This document shows positions 36,448-46,789 of a DNA stretch of 64,000 nt, piece after piece; the first letter of the stretch is position 1, and each line of letters opens with the position of its first letter. Origin of the DNA: Rhodococcus sp. ABRD24 (GTDB lineage Bacteria; Actinomycetota; Actinomycetes; Mycobacteriales; Mycobacteriaceae); assembly GCF_004328705.1 (NCBI RefSeq), contig NZ_CP035319.1:2604001-2668000 (forward strand). Reading direction: 5' to 3'. The position numbers and the translations under genes were made by a program. The notes beneath the pieces are model-generated. The model was given only the letters and a program-made list of their open reading frames with translations, had not been told where the DNA came from and did no database searches.

Positions 36448-37707
36448 ATGAGCGGGAAATGGTGGGCGGCCGTGGTCATGGCGGTCGCGGTCACGGTGGT
36501 GGTTGCGCCCTCGGCGACGGCGGATCCGGACTTCTACCTGCCGCCGGCACAAGTGCCTTCGGGCGCTGCGGGTGATCTGATCCGCAGCGAGCCGATGCCG
36601 CTCGCGTGGCAGGCCGGCACATTTCCCGCTGATGCGACCCGAATCATGTATCGAAGCAACGACACTCACGGTGTGCCCAATGTGATCACCGGAACATACT
36701 TCGATCCGGCTCTGCCGTGGCCGGGGCCGGGGTCGCGACCGCTGGTGAGCATGGCCGCTGGTACCCAGGGACAGGGCGACCAGTGTGCGCCGTCCAAGAC
36801 GATCGGTGGTGTGGTTCAGTACAGTCCACCGGCCAACGTGAGGCTGTCCTACGAGGCGGTGTTCGTGAACGCGCTGCTTTCCCGCGGTATTGCGGTGGTG
36901 CTCACCGATTACGAGGGACTCGGGACCCCCGGGATCCATACGTATGTCAATCGGGCGTCGGAGGCACATGCGGTGCTCGATGCCGCCCGGGCTGCGAAAC
37001 GACTTCCAGGAACCGGGATTGTCGCGGACGGTCCGGTTGGATTCTGGGGGTACTCGCAGGGCGGTGGTGCGGCGGCTGCGGCGGTCGAGTTGGCCCCCGA
37101 GTATGCACCCGACCTGGACGTGCGCGGGGCCTACGCCGGCGCCCCGCCGGCCGACCTCGCCGCGACTCTCGAGAGAATCGACGGGACCTCACTGACCGGT
37201 GCGATCGGATACGCGCTGAACAGCATCGCGCAGGCCTATCCGGAGTCGAGGCCGTTGATCGAGGCAGAGACCAACGAGCGAGGTCGCGCGATGCTCGCGG
37301 ACGTACAAGACCAGTGCGTCGCGGAGACGCTGACTCGATACGGCTACCAGCGCAGCGCGGACTTCACCCGCACCGGTGAGTCATTGTCGACCGTGCTCGC
37401 GCGTCAACCGCTGGCCGTTGAATTGCTCGCGGAGCAGCGAATCGGCAACCGCACCCCGCAAGCGCCGGTGCTGATTCAGGCCGCCACCAATGACGACATC
37501 GTCCCGTTCGACCAGGCCAGGCAGCTCGCCGCAGACTGGTGTGCGAGGGGCACGACAGTCCAGTTCTCCGAGAACGGGTTACCCCCGGTCACGCCCGGAC
37601 TTGCGGTCAATCACGGACTGCCCTACGTGCTCGGGGCGCCGGAGTCGGTGACGTGGCTTACCGACCGATTCGCCGGCAGACCCGCGCCGAACAACTGCTC
37701 GGCATGA
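36448..37707 (+). CDS. Secreted lipase (LIP family, PF03583-like)
   Basis: 419 residues with a signal peptide of about 25 residues (ending ATA, then DPDFYLPP). The nucleophile is in GYSQGG, with the acid probably in TNDDIVP and the histidine in NHGLPYV. Secretory lipases of this family hydrolyse triacylglycerols or other esters outside the cell. It follows the tandem-TetR gene by 27 bases in the same direction and may be co-transcribed. Confidence 0.9.
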   Translation: MSGKWWAAVVMAVAVTVVVAPSATADPDFYLPPAQVPSGAAGDLIRSEPMPLAWQAGTFPADATRIMYRSNDTHGVPNVITGTYFDPALPWPGPGSRPLVSMAAGTQGQGDQCAPSKTIGGVVQYSPPANVRLSYEAVFVNALLSRGIAVVLTDYEGLGTPGIHTYVNRASEAHAVLDAARAAKRLPGTGIVADGPVGFWGYSQGGGAAAAAVELAPEYAPDLDVRGAYAGAPPADLAATLERIDGTSLTGAIGYALNSIAQAYPESRPLIEAETNERGRAMLADVQDQCVAETLTRYGYQRSADFTRTGESLSTVLARQPLAVELLAEQRIGNRTPQAPVLIQAATNDDIVPFDQARQLAADWCARGTTVQFSENGLPPVTPGLAVNHGLPYVLGAPESVTWLTDRFAGRPAPNNCSA

Positions 37708-37715
37708 TGACCGGG

Positions 37716-37901
37716 CTAGGCGGAAGCGGGCCGCGAATCGGTAAGTGATGGCGGCTCGGCGGCCACGGGGGGCATCTCGCGACGCCGGGTGAGCGCCCTC
37801 GCGACAGCACCGGCTGCCGCGACGGCAACACCGAGGCCGATCAGCATGCGGCGCCCGGTCGGGGGCGTCGGGGCGGAGGTTGTCTTGGTCGCACGCGTCA
37901 T
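37716..37901 (-). CDS. cwsA: CwsA-like short membrane protein
   Basis: 61 residues from the ATG at 37901. A single transmembrane helix (MLIGLGVAVAAAGAVARAL) is preceded by a short Thr/Pro region and followed by RRRE and a Pro-rich tail. It holds the place and strand of Rv0008c (CwsA), a cell-wall and polarity factor that interacts with CrgA and Wag31. It lacks the longer N-terminal part of the 145-residue mycobacterial protein. Identity is based mainly on position; crgA is 2.2 kb away. Confidence 0.6.
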   Translation of the reverse strand: MTRATKTTSAPTPPTGRRMLIGLGVAVAAAGAVARALTRRREMPPVAAEPPSLTDSRPASA

Positions 37902-37995
37902 GGCTCCACTGTCGCACAGCCGCCGTGCCGATGCCGTCGTGTCGTCGCCGCGGTGTTCGTGGTCGCCGCAAGCGCGGTAATGGCACGATAGGGGG

Positions 37996-38517
37996 GTGAC
38001 TTCACAGACTGCTACCGCAACGCTGCACACCAACCGTGGCGACATCAAGATCTCCCTGTTCGGTAACCACGCGCCGAAGACCGTCGAGAACTTCGTCGGC
38101 CTGGCCGATGGTTCCAAGGAGTACTCGACGCAGAACGCCAAGGGCGAGGCTTCCGGCCCGTTCTACGACGGTGCCGTGTTCCACCGCGTCATCGACGGCT
38201 TCATGATCCAGGGCGGCGACCCGACCGGCACCGGCCGCGGCGGCCCGGGCTACAAGTTCGGCGACGAGTTCCACCCGGAGCTGCAGTTCGACCGTGGTTA
38301 CCTGCTCGCCATGGCGAACGCCGGTCCGGGTACCAACGGCTCGCAGTTCTTCATCACCGTGGGTCCCACCCCGCACCTGAACCGTCGTCACACCATCTTC
38401 GGTGAGGTGCTGGACGAGGAGTCGAAGAAGGTCGTCGACGCCATCGCCACCACCGCCGTCGATCGCTCCGACCGCCCGGTCGACGAGGTCGTGATCAACA
38501 GCATCACCGTCGCGTAG
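37996..38517 (+). CDS. ppiA: Peptidyl-prolyl cis-trans isomerase, cyclophilin type
   Basis: 173 residues, cytosolic. Cyclophilin motifs: [35 protein letters not shown] and HTIFGEV. It speeds prolyl isomerisation during folding. The GTG at 37996 is in the conserved Rv0009 position between cwsA and the rhomboid gene. Confidence 0.96.
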   Translation: MTSQTATATLHTNRGDIKISLFGNHAPKTVENFVGLADGSKEYSTQNAKGEASGPFYDGAVFHRVIDGFMIQGGDPTGTGRGGPGYKFGDEFHPELQFDRGYLLAMANAGPGTNGSQFFITVGPTPHLNRRHTIFGEVLDEESKKVVDAIATTAVDRSDRPVDEVVINSITVA

Positions 38518-38546
38518 TACCACCGCACAGAGCGAAGGATTCACAG

Positions 38547-39512
38547 ATGACGAACCCCGGCTGGGGTGGTGCGGCGAGCGAGGGCACCCCGCCACCTCAG
38601 CCGAGGTGCGTGCGCCACCCCGATCGCCCCACCGCGCTGTCCTGCACCCGTTGTGGCCGCCCGGCGTGCCCTGACTGCCTGCGTGCCGCGTCTGTCGGGC
38701 ATCAGTGCGTCGACTGTGTCGCCGCCGGTCAGCGGGAGATGCCGCAGGCCCGCACCGTCTCCGGCGCGCAGATCCGCACACAGAACCCGACGCCCGTCGT
38801 CACGTATGCGCTGATGGCGCTGAACGTGCTGATCTTCGCGATCACCGCGCTGCAGGCCAAGTCTCTGATGGACAACGGCGGCGGGGTCATCAACCGGTTC
38901 ACCGGTGTCGCGACGTTCGATTCGCCGCTGTTCGGCCGGTTGGTGCTCGCGCCCGACCTGGTGGCCCAGGGCGAATGGATCCGGCTGCTCGGCAGCGGAT
39001 TCCTGCACTTCGGCCTCGTCCACCTGGCCGTGAACATGTTTGCGCTGTGGGTGCTCGGCCGGGACACCGAGTTCGTGCTCGGGCGGAGTCGATACCTGGC
39101 GGTCTACCTGCTCGCACTCTTCGGCGGGTCGGCCTCGGCTCTGACGTTCGAGTCGCTCGGTGCGTTCACCGCCGGAGCGTCCGGCGCGATCTTCGGGATC
39201 ATGGGCGCTCAAGCGGTGTTGTTGCTGCGAATGCGCCGAAGCGCCAATCCGATCCTGGCGGTGATCGGCCTCAACATCGTGATCAGCCTCACGGTCCCAG
39301 GCATCTCCCTGTGGGGGCACATCGGTGGACTCGTGGTGGGCGCCGCCGCGACCGCCGTGCTGGTGTACGCGCCGACCGGTCAGCGCACCGCCGCCGATCT
39401 TGCCCGGTCCCGAACTCTCGGCTGGGTGGGCCTTGCCGCGGTAGGCGTGCTGGTGGCGGGTCTGATCGCGCTGCGTGTCGTCGGGTTGCGTGATCAGATG
39501 GGCCTCGCCTAG
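38547..39512 (+). CDS. Rhomboid-family intramembrane serine protease with N-terminal zinc-finger
   Basis: 321 residues. The N-terminus is a B-box-like zinc site: CVRHPDRPTALSCTRCGRPAC, then CLRAASVGHQCVDC. Six or seven transmembrane helices follow. The catalytic serine is in GASGAIFG and the histidine in GHIGGLVVGA. It cleaves membrane proteins within the bilayer. Its stop overlaps that of the convergent PH-domain gene by four bases. Confidence 0.93.
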   Translation: MTNPGWGGAASEGTPPPQPRCVRHPDRPTALSCTRCGRPACPDCLRAASVGHQCVDCVAAGQREMPQARTVSGAQIRTQNPTPVVTYALMALNVLIFAITALQAKSLMDNGGGVINRFTGVATFDSPLFGRLVLAPDLVAQGEWIRLLGSGFLHFGLVHLAVNMFALWVLGRDTEFVLGRSRYLAVYLLALFGGSASALTFESLGAFTAGASGAIFGIMGAQAVLLLRMRRSANPILAVIGLNIVISLTVPGISLWGHIGGLVVGAAATAVLVYAPTGQRTAADLARSRTLGWVGLAAVGVLVAGLIALRVVGLRDQMGLA

Positions 39513-39997
39513 TCCGACGCCCGAGCCTCCGGGGGCACCAGCCCGTGCACCGTCAGGGCATCGAACACGACGTTCGGATCGGCCCCCAAGTCCCAGCGTC
39601 CGAAGATCAGTAGCCGTTCGGCGCCGTCCGGGTCCACCGCGTCGATCTCGAGCATCGGCACCCGGCGCCCCAGCCGCGGATAGCGCACGATGCGGATTCG
39701 CAGGATGTCAGCGCGCCGGTACACGCGACGCCCGGTCAGCCGGGTCGCGGCAACCGCAGACTCGCCATCGAGCGACACGACCGCCAGCTTGGGTCGCTGC
39801 CGGGCACCCAGCCCGGCGAGGACGAGCATCCCCACTGCGGCCACTGCGGCAAGGAAACGGCCGGGCGCATCGACGCCCGTCAGGAACGTGCCGCCCACCA
39901 GTACCGTCGCGCCGACGATCAATGCGCCCACCGCGGCCAATGGCGTGGACCACTCCAGCGGAGGTTCGAGATCGAGTTCATCCTCAGGCATGTGCAC
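39509..39997 (-). CDS. PH-domain membrane protein (Rv0010c-like)
   Basis: 162 residues. Two transmembrane helices (about 20-58) are followed by a bacterial PH-like domain beginning RPKLAVVSLDGESAVAAT. It matches the position of Rv0010c, downstream of crgA. Three perfect DnaA boxes lie just upstream of its ATG, within the spacer to crgA. Function unknown. Confidence 0.85.
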   Translation of the reverse strand: MHMPEDELDLEPPLEWSTPLAAVGALIVGATVLVGGTFLTGVDAPGRFLAAVAAVGMLVLAGLGARQRPKLAVVSLDGESAVAATRLTGRRVYRRADILRIRIVRYPRLGRRVPMLEIDAVDPDGAERLLIFGRWDLGADPNVVFDALTVHGLVPPEARASD

Positions 39998-40008
39998 AAC
40001 TACCCTCG

Positions 40009-40073
40009 TTATCCACAGGGTTTATCCACACTGGGGATGAATAACATCCGCGTAATTGTGAAGCTGTGGATAA
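40009..40073. promoter_or_regulatory. Cluster of three perfect DnaA boxes outside oriC
   Basis: TTATCCACA at 40009-40017 and 40022-40030 (13 bp apart), and TGTGGATAA at 40065-40073 in reverse orientation. They occupy the crgA-PH protein spacer, immediately upstream of the PH-protein start, about 19 kb from oriC. They could regulate transcription or titrate DnaA. Confidence 0.85.
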
Positions 40074-40099
40074 CTCGATGGGTGTGGTGAATTTGCTGG

Positions 40100-40363
40100 T
40101 CAACGCCATTTCATGGTCATGATCAGGCCGACCACCATGAACCCGAAGCCGATCAGGAAGTTGTACGCGCCGAGGTTGTTCATCCATGTGAGGTCTTCAC
40201 CGGCCAGGTAATACACAATCAGCCATGCCAGTCCGACGAGCATGACACCGAGCATCACCGACACATACAGAGCGCTCGACGGACCCGCCTTGACCTTCAC
40301 CGGAGTGCGGTTCGCGGGATTGATCGTGTAGTCGGTCTTCTTGCGGACCTTCGACTTCGGCAT
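40100..40363 (-). CDS. crgA: Cell division protein CrgA
   Basis: 87 residues from the ATG at 40363 with AAGGA upstream (MPKSKVRKKTDYTINPANR). Two transmembrane helices (about 33-53 and 65-84) end in MTMKWR. CrgA recruits FtsI and other divisome proteins in actinobacteria. A longer start at 40390 is unlikely. Confidence 0.96.
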   Translation of the reverse strand: MPKSKVRKKTDYTINPANRTPVKVKAGPSSALYVSVMLGVMLVGLAWLIVYYLAGEDLTWMNNLGAYNFLIGFGFMVVGLIMTMKWR

Positions 40364-40536
40364 GGCGTCCTTATTCGTGTGGATGGACAAACGCGGCGGA
40401 CCTCAGGTATCCGGATCCGCCCGGGCGGACAGGGTACATTCGGCACTACCTGTTGTGTAATACACGCTAACTCAAACAAGCACAGCCAGGACCGGTCCCG
40501 CGCCGAATCGTCCATGGTGGGGAGTGGTGGTCGAGG

Positions 40537-41301
40537 GTGCCCGACGTCGAGGAAGAGCCGCGGGGTGGACGCCTGAGGTTCGGCTTCTGGCCGGTCGCCG
40601 TCCTGGTGGTCTGCCTGGTGGCAGGCCTACTGCTCGCGACGACCCGGCAGGTGTCCCATGGCAACGAGTTGCGGGCCGCGGACTCGGCCCGGCTTTCCGA
40701 TCTGGTGCGTCGAGCGCAAACCGAGGTCGACGCCGCCGCCAGCACCCGTGATCGCCTTGCGGCGCAGGTCCTGAATCTGCAGGAGAGCGCTGCCGGCACC
40801 GATACCCGGGTTGCGGAAGTGCTCGGGGAGAGCCGTGGGCCGGCGGAGGCAGCCGGTCTGACCGCGCTCAGCGGGCCCGGTGTCGTGGTCACCCTCACGG
40901 ATGCGCCCCGTGATGCGGACGGCAGGTACCCGGCTGGTGCCGCACCGGACGATCTGGTGGTCCACCAGCAGGACGTGCAGAGCGTGCTCAATGCGTTGTG
41001 GGCCGGTGGTGCGGAGGCGGTCGCGATGCAGGACCAGCGAATTGTGAGCACGTCCGCGCCGCGCTGCATTGGTAATACGCTGCTGCTGCACGGGCGCACG
41101 TACAGCCCGCCGTACGTGGTGACCGCGCTCGGCAATCCGACCCGGCTGGCCGCGACGCTGGCGAACGAGCCCGGCATCAGGACGTTCAAGCAGTATGCGG
41201 TGCGGTACGGGCTCGGTTACGCGCAGCAGGAGTCGGACCATCTGTCGGTTCCGGCATACACGGGGCAGCTGCATACCGAGTTCGCGCGCCCAGTCGCGTA
41301 A
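40537..41301 (+). CDS. DUF881 family protein (Rv0012-like)
   Basis: 254 residues from a GTG at 40537. An N-terminal signal anchor (FWPVAVLVVCLVAGLLLATT) is followed by a coiled-coil (about 40-90) and the DUF881 domain, with LSGPGVVVTLTDAP and QDVQSVLNALWAGGAEA. Probably extracytoplasmic. It stands in its conserved place between crgA and trpG/pabA. Role unknown, possibly in cell division. Confidence 0.88.
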   Translation: MPDVEEEPRGGRLRFGFWPVAVLVVCLVAGLLLATTRQVSHGNELRAADSARLSDLVRRAQTEVDAAASTRDRLAAQVLNLQESAAGTDTRVAEVLGESRGPAEAAGLTALSGPGVVVTLTDAPRDADGRYPAGAAPDDLVVHQQDVQSVLNALWAGGAEAVAMQDQRIVSTSAPRCIGNTLLLHGRTYSPPYVVTALGNPTRLAATLANEPGIRTFKQYAVRYGLGYAQQESDHLSVPAYTGQLHTEFARPVA

Positions 41302-41334
41302 CGACTGCACAGTACTGCGCATTACGCTGCTTGC

Positions 41335-42000
41335 ATGCGCATCCTGGTCGTCGACAACTACGACAGCTTCGTGTTCAACCTGGTGCAGTATCTGGGCCAG
41401 CTCGGGACGCGGGCGGACGTGTGGCGCAACGACGACCCCCGACTGACCGGGGATGATGCGATCGCGTCCGCTGCGGCCGAGTTCGACGGTATTCTGCTCA
41501 GCCCCGGTCCCGGGACGCCGCAGCGCGCCGGCGCGACGATGCCGCTGGTTGGCGCGTGTGCCGCAGCGAAGACGCCGCTGCTGGGTGTGTGCCTCGGGCA
41601 TCAGGCGATCGGCGCCGCGTTCGGTGCCACCGTCGATCGGGCGCCGGAATTGCTACACGGTAAGACCAGCCTCGTCCATCACGGCGGCGTCGGCGTGCTC
41701 GCCGGGCTGCCGGACCCGTTCACCGCCACCCGCTACCACTCGCTGACCGTTCGCGAGGACACGATTCCCGAGGAACTCGAGGTCACCGCCCACACCGACA
41801 GCGGCATCGTCATGGCGATGCGCCATCGCGAGCTGCCGATCCACGGCGTTCAGTTCCACCCGGAGTCTGTGCTCACGCAGGGCGGTCACAGAATGCTCGC
41901 GAACTGGCTCGGGGTGTGCGGTGAGGCGCCCGCCGAGACACTGGTCGCGACGCTCGAGGACGAGGTCGCCCGCTCGCTGGGGGACGCACTCACGCGCTGA
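41335..42000 (+). CDS. trpG: Glutamine amidotransferase of anthranilate/aminodeoxychorismate synthase
   Basis: 221 residues. Class I amidotransferase with nucleophile Cys in GVCLGHQAIG, catalytic histidine and glutamate in QFHPESVLT, and the oxyanion region LSPGPGTPQRAG. It supplies ammonia to the chorismate-using subunit for tryptophan (TrpE) or folate (PabB). The position matches Rv0013, annotated trpG or pabA; sequence alone does not separate the two. Confidence 0.93.
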   Translation: MRILVVDNYDSFVFNLVQYLGQLGTRADVWRNDDPRLTGDDAIASAAAEFDGILLSPGPGTPQRAGATMPLVGACAAAKTPLLGVCLGHQAIGAAFGATVDRAPELLHGKTSLVHHGGVGVLAGLPDPFTATRYHSLTVREDTIPEELEVTAHTDSGIVMAMRHRELPIHGVQFHPESVLTQGGHRMLANWLGVCGEAPAETLVATLEDEVARSLGDALTR

Positions 42001-42024
42001 CCTCCGGCTGGGTCTCGGCGGGCC

Positions 42025-43938
42025 TCAGCGGGGGATGCCGAACGCGCCGACGCTCACCGACAGCGGCGAATTCTTCGCCACGTCCGATCCGGCCTGCTGC
42101 TGCTGGCTCAGGACCTTCCCGACCAGGTCGGTGTCGAGCGTCTGCGTCGAGCTCTGTGCCAGCTGGTTCGACGACCCCGTCCAACCGGCCTTGCGTAGGG
42201 TGTCGAGGGCCTGCGACACCGACAGCCCGGTCAGGTCCGGCATCGTGAACAGTTTGCCGTTGGACACCTGGATGCGAATCGTCTCGCCCTTCGCAGTGGA
42301 TGTCCCGCCGGCCGGATCGGTGGAGATCACCTGACCCTCTGGCTTACTGGAATCCACCTTCTCGATGTCCACCTTGAAGCCTGCGCCCTCGATGTTCGGC
42401 TGCGCGACATCGATCGTCTGCCCGATCACATTCGGTACCCGCACCTGTTCGGGGCCGGACCCCAACGTGACCGCGACCGCCGAGTCGACACTGATCTTCG
42501 CGCCGGCGGACGGCTCCTGCCCCACCACCTTGTCCAGCTGATTCGGATCGGACGGTGCGCGGCTCACCTTGGTGTCCAGGCGAAGTCCGGCTGCGTTGAG
42601 TGCCTGCGTCGCCTCGTCCTGAGAGAGTCCGGTCAGTCGCGGCACCGCCACCTGCGCGGGCCCTGACGACACCTCCATGACGACGGTGCTGTTCTCCTCC
42701 GCCATCGACCCGGCGACAGGCCGGGTGGTGATCACGTTGCCGCTGGCGACGACGGGGTCGGGTTTGGTCTGGATCGACGCCTTCAGTTTCGCGGCCGTCA
42801 GCTGGGCCTCGGCATCCTGGGCGCTGCGGTTCGAGACGTCGGGCACCTTGACCATCGTGGGAGTCGACAGCACCGAGTAGCCGAAGACACCGACGATGCC
42901 GAGCACGATCAGCATTGCGACCGCAAGCAGCACGTTTCGCGTGGTGCGGGGCTTCTTCGACGGTGGGGGCGTGGCCGCGGGGACCCGGGTCGGCTCGACG
43001 GTCGGCGTGGCCCGGTAGCCGTTGCCGGAGTCGGCCTCGACCGCCCCGAGGAACGTTGTGCGATCCTCGTCGGTCATCACCATCGGTGCGCTCGGACGCT
43101 GCCCGCCGAGCACCCGTACCAGGTCGCTGCGCATCTCCGCGGCGCTCTGATAGCGGTTCGCCGGATTCTTGCTCATCGCCTTGAGGATCACCGAGTCGAG
43201 CGCGCGCGGCACCGCCGGATTCACCAGTGACGGCTGCTGAGGATCCTCGCGGACATGTTGGTAGGCGACCGCGACCGGTGAATCACCGGTAAATGGCGGC
43301 CGGCCGGTGAGGATCTCGTACAGCACGCAGCCCAGCGAGTAGACATCCGAGCGGGCATCGACCTGCTCACCGCGGGCCTGTTCCGGGGACAGGTACTGCG
43401 CGGTGCCGATCACTGCGGCGGTCTGCGTCATCGGGCTGGAGCTGTCCGAGATGGCGCGGGCGATGCCGAAGTCCATCACCTTCACCGCGCCGGCCCGGTT
43501 GATCATGATGTTCGCGGGCTTGATGTCGCGGTGCACGATGCCGTTGCGGTGACTGAAATCGAGTGCCGCACACACGTCAGCGATGATTTCCATCGCCCGC
43601 CGCGGCGCCAGCGGGCCCTCGGTACGGACGATGTCGCGCAGGGTGTCGCCGTCGACGTACTCCATGACGATGTACGGCAGAGGGCCGGCGTCGGTCTCGG
43701 CCTCGCCGGTGTCGTACACCGCAACGATCGCGGGATGGTTCAGAGCGGCGGCGTTCTGGGCCTCACGGCGGAATCGCAGGTAAGAAGTGGGGTCGCGGGC
43801 GAGATCCGCTCGCAGCACCTTGATCGCCACATCACGGCTGAGCCTCAGGTCCCGTCCGAGATGCACCTCGGACATGCCACCGAATCCGAGAATCTCACCC
43901 AGCTCGTACCGGGAAGAGAGATTGCGCGGTGTAGTCAT
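42025..43938 (-). CDS. pknB: Serine/threonine protein kinase PknB with PASTA domains
   Basis: 637 residues. Kinase domain 1-275: [11 protein letters not shown] loop, [17 protein letters not shown], and activation-loop threonines in [19 protein letters not shown] juxtamembrane linker leads to a transmembrane helix (about 331-352) and four extracellular PASTA repeats that bind muropeptides. It phosphorylates CwlM, FhaA and others to control peptidoglycan synthesis. Its ATG overlaps the pknA stop (ATGA). Confidence 0.98.
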   Translation of the reverse strand: MTTPRNLSSRYELGEILGFGGMSEVHLGRDLRLSRDVAIKVLRADLARDPTSYLRFRREAQNAAALNHPAIVAVYDTGEAETDAGPLPYIVMEYVDGDTLRDIVRTEGPLAPRRAMEIIADVCAALDFSHRNGIVHRDIKPANIMINRAGAVKVMDFGIARAISDSSSPMTQTAAVIGTAQYLSPEQARGEQVDARSDVYSLGCVLYEILTGRPPFTGDSPVAVAYQHVREDPQQPSLVNPAVPRALDSVILKAMSKNPANRYQSAAEMRSDLVRVLGGQRPSAPMVMTDEDRTTFLGAVEADSGNGYRATPTVEPTRVPAATPPPSKKPRTTRNVLLAVAMLIVLGIVGVFGYSVLSTPTMVKVPDVSNRSAQDAEAQLTAAKLKASIQTKPDPVVASGNVITTRPVAGSMAEENSTVVMEVSSGPAQVAVPRLTGLSQDEATQALNAAGLRLDTKVSRAPSDPNQLDKVVGQEPSAGAKISVDSAVAVTLGSGPEQVRVPNVIGQTIDVAQPNIEGAGFKVDIEKVDSSKPEGQVISTDPAGGTSTAKGETIRIQVSNGKLFTMPDLTGLSVSQALDTLRKAGWTGSSNQLAQSSTQTLDTDLVGKVLSQQQQAGSDVAKNSPLSVSVGAFGIPR

Positions 43939-45299
43939 GGGAGTCCTTGTGTGACCGTGGTGGTGGCGGTCGTGGTGGTGGCGGTCGTGGTGGGAGCTGT
44001 GGTGGTCGTCGTGGTCCGCGGCGGTGTCGTTGTGGTGGTCGTGGTCCGCGGCGGTGTCGTGGTGGTTGTGGTTGGTGGCGGTGTCGTGGTGGTTGTGGTT
44101 GTGGTTGGTGGCGGTGTCGTGGTGGTGGTCGTGGTCCGCGGCGGTGTCGTGGTCGTCACCGGGACCTTCGAGGTGCTCGTGACCACCGGAGGCGTCGACG
44201 GTTCCTTCGATCCACCGCCGAAGAGCAGCAGTCCCAGGGCGGCGATCGCGGCCACGGTGAGTAGACCGCCACCGGCCCAGGCGACGGCTTTCTGACCGCT
44301 GGTCCAGCCACTGCCGTCCCCATTGTCACCGTCGGCCGGCGTGTCGACGTTTCCGGTGTCGGCGTAGTTGCGTTGTGCGGTCGGCATCATCGCCGTCGGT
44401 GCGGCAGCCGGGGGCAGGACCGTGCGGGCCGCGCCGGTCGATACGCCCCCGGGCGGCGGCGGACGACGTCCGGCGCGGACCGCGGCCACCGCGTCCGCGA
44501 ATTCACCACCGCTGGCGTAGCGGCCCGCGGGATCCTTGGTCAGGGTGATGTCGATGAGTTCCCGGATCTGCGCCGGCAGATCCACCGGCATCGGCTCGGG
44601 CGGCTCCTGCACGTGCTTCATCGCGACGGTCAGGGTGCCGCCTCCGGTGAACGGCCGTCTGCCGGACAGCGCCTCGTAGCCGACAACGCCCAGCGAGTAC
44701 ACGTCGCTGGCCGCGGTGGCCTCCTGACCGAGTGCCTGCTCGGGCGCGATGTACTGCGCGGTGCCCATCACCATGCCGGTCCGGGTCACCGGGGAGGCGT
44801 CGACGGCCTTCGCGATGCCGAAATCGGTGATCTTCACCTGGCCGGTGGGGGTGATCAGGATGTTGCCGGGCTTGACGTCGCGGTGCACCACGCCCGCCGA
44901 ATGTGCGGTCTGCAGGGCGCGTGCGGTTTGCTCGAGCATGTCCAGCGCATGCGGGATCGACAGCCGTCCCACCCGCGCCAGGACTGCGTTGAGCGGTTCA
45001 CCGGCGACCAGCTCCATCACCAGGTACGCGGTAGGCGCGCCGGAATCGTCGCGGGTCTCGCCGTAGTCGTACACCCCGGCGATGCCCGGATGGTTGAGCT
45101 GTGCGGTGGTGCGGGCCTCGATGCGGAACCGCTCGATGAACTCCGGGTCCGACGAGAACTCGGCCTTGAGCACCTTCACCGCGACACGACGGTCGAGCCG
45201 GCCGTCGGTGGCCTCCCATACCTGGCCCATGCCGCCGGTCGCGATCAGCCGCTGCAGCCGGTAGCGGCCGCCGATCACTGATCCGTTGGTCAACGACAT
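43935..45299 (-). CDS. pknA: Serine/threonine protein kinase PknA with Thr/Pro-rich extracellular tail
   Basis: 454 residues from the ATG at 45299. The same frame stays open far upstream through pbpA, but that part is a shadow. Kinase domain 1-275 has [17 protein letters not shown] and [13 protein letters not shown]. One transmembrane helix (about 345-367) follows. The outer tail of about 80 residues is almost only Thr and Pro in runs such as TTTTTTPPP, unlike the PASTA tail of PknB. It works with PknB on division and wall targets. Confidence 0.97.
   Translation of the reverse strand: MSLTNGSVIGGRYRLQRLIATGGMGQVWEATDGRLDRRVAVKVLKAEFSSDPEFIERFRIEARTTAQLNHPGIAGVYDYGETRDDSGAPTAYLVMELVAGEPLNAVLARVGRLSIPHALDMLEQTARALQTAHSAGVVHRDVKPGNILITPTGQVKITDFGIAKAVDASPVTRTGMVMGTAQYIAPEQALGQEATAASDVYSLGVVGYEALSGRRPFTGGGTLTVAMKHVQEPPEPMPVDLPAQIRELIDITLTKDPAGRYASGGEFADAVAAVRAGRRPPPPGGVSTGAARTVLPPAAAPTAMMPTAQRNYADTGNVDTPADGDNGDGSGWTSGQKAVAWAGGGLLTVAAIAALGLLLFGGGSKEPSTPPVVTSTSKVPVTTTTPPRTTTTTTTPPPTTTTTTTTPPPTTTTTTPPRTTTTTTTPPRTTTTTTAPTTTATTTTATTTVTQGLP
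43945..44165. repeat. Low-complexity repeat encoding the PknA Thr/Pro tail
   Basis: Imperfect tandem units built from GTGGTGGT, CGTGGTCCGCGGCGGTGTCGT and close variants. On the minus strand they encode runs of Thr separated by PP. The array may vary in length between strains. Confidence 0.85.
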
Positions 45300-45301
45300 G
45301 C

Positions 45302-46789
45302 TCAGCCCCTCTGTAATCCGGCCGCTATGACGGCCCGCCCGATCGGTGCGGCGACCGAGCCTCCGGTGGCGGCGAGCGCTCGGTCGCCGCCGTCCTCGAC
45401 GATGACCGCGATTGCGATGGTTGGGTTCTGCGCGGGGGCGAACGCGATGTACCACGCGTGTGGCGGGGTATTCCGCGGATCGCTGCCGTGCTCGGCGGTG
45501 CCGGTCTTGGACGCGATCTGTACGCCCGGGATCTTGCCCTGCCCGGCGGTGTTGTTCTCGGAGCCGATCATCAGCTGGGTCAGTGTCGACGCAACCTCCG
45601 GTGACATCGCGCGTCCCAGCGATTTCGGTGATGTGGTCGACAGGTCCGACAGGTCCGGGCCCTGCAGCTGCGCGACGAGATGTGATTCCATCCGCACTCC
45701 GCCGTTCGCGATCGTCGCGGCGATCTCCGCGTTCTGCAGCGGCGTCAGCGCCACGTCGCGCTGGCCGATGCTGGACTGGCCTAGAGCGGCGTCGTCCGGG
45801 ATCGGGCCGATCGTGCTGTCGGCCACCGGGATCGGGATGCCGGGGGTGTTCGGCCCGATGCCGAACGCTGTCGCCTGCTCGGCGAGGGCGTCCGAGCCGG
45901 TGCGGATGCCGAGTTCGACGAATGCGGTGTTGCACGAGCGCGCGAACGCGTCCCGCAGCGATGCTGTCGGACCCGAGCCACACGTGCTCCCGTTGTAGTT
46001 CTCCAGCGTCGTCGATGTGCCGGGCAGTGTGATGTTGGGCGCCGCCGTCAGTTGCTCGTCCGGGTTGGCCCCGTTCGCGAGTGCCGCGGCGGTGACGACG
46101 ACCTTGAACGTGGATCCGGGCGGGTACGTTGCCGACACCGCGCGGTTGAGCATCGGCCGGTCGGGATCGGAGTTGAGCTGGTTCCAGGCGGACGTCGTCT
46201 CGGCGCCGTCGTGGCTGGAGAGCGTGTTCGGGTCGTAGCTCGGGGTGCTCACCATCGACAGGATGTTCCCGGTGCTCGGTTCGATCGCCACGACCGAACC
46301 GGTGTAGCCCTTTGCGGTGAGCTGGTCGTACGCGACCTGCTGCATCACCGGGTCGATCGTGGTGATGACGTTGCCGCCGCGCGGATCGCGACCCGCGACC
46401 AGGTCGAAGAAGCGCTTGCCGAACAGGCGGTTGTCGGAGCCGTTGAGGACGGCGTCCTCGGCCCGCTCGAGGCCGGCGCTGCCGTACTGCATCGAGTAGA
46501 AGCCGGTGACTGGTGCGTTCGCGAATGGGCTCGATGTCGCCGCCGGGTTCGGCGGGTACGTGCGCAGGTACTTGTAACGGTCGTCGGTGGGTATCGACGC
46601 GGCGAGAACCTGGCCGCCAGCGGAGATCTGGCCGCGCTGGCGCGAGTACTCGTCGAGCAGCACCCGCGAGTTCCGTGGATCGGTGCGCAGATCGTTGGCC
46701 TTGATGACCTGCACATAGGTTGCGTTGGCGAGCAATGCAACGACCATGACCATGACGGCCAGCGCGACGCGGCGGAGGGGAGTGTTCAT
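45302..46789 (-). CDS. pbpA: Penicillin-binding protein PbpA (transpeptidase)
   Basis: 495 residues. An N-terminal membrane anchor ([19 protein letters not shown]) is followed by a class B transpeptidase domain with SxxK in STFK, SxN in SCN and KTG in KTGTAE. It cross-links septal or lateral peptidoglycan in partnership with RodA, whose stop overlaps its ATG (ATGA at 46786-46789). Confidence 0.97.
   Translation of the reverse strand: MNTPLRRVALAVMVMVVALLANATYVQVIKANDLRTDPRNSRVLLDEYSRQRGQISAGGQVLAASIPTDDRYKYLRTYPPNPAATSSPFANAPVTGFYSMQYGSAGLERAEDAVLNGSDNRLFGKRFFDLVAGRDPRGGNVITTIDPVMQQVAYDQLTAKGYTGSVVAIEPSTGNILSMVSTPSYDPNTLSSHDGAETTSAWNQLNSDPDRPMLNRAVSATYPPGSTFKVVVTAAALANGANPDEQLTAAPNITLPGTSTTLENYNGSTCGSGPTASLRDAFARSCNTAFVELGIRTGSDALAEQATAFGIGPNTPGIPIPVADSTIGPIPDDAALGQSSIGQRDVALTPLQNAEIAATIANGGVRMESHLVAQLQGPDLSDLSTTSPKSLGRAMSPEVASTLTQLMIGSENNTAGQGKIPGVQIASKTGTAEHGSDPRNTPPHAWYIAFAPAQNPTIAIAVIVEDGGDRALAATGGSVAAPIGRAVIAAGLQRG

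Noticed and set aside
37716..38141. 141-residue version of the CwsA-like protein
   Set aside because: The extra N-terminal part is antisense to ppiA. The ATG at 37901 gives a sensible small membrane protein.
43945..44165. Possible CRISPR-like array from repeated GTGGTCGTGGTCC units
   Set aside because: The units are degenerate, in frame and encode the PknA Thr/Pro tail; there are no spacers of constant length. No CRISPR array was seen anywhere in the window.
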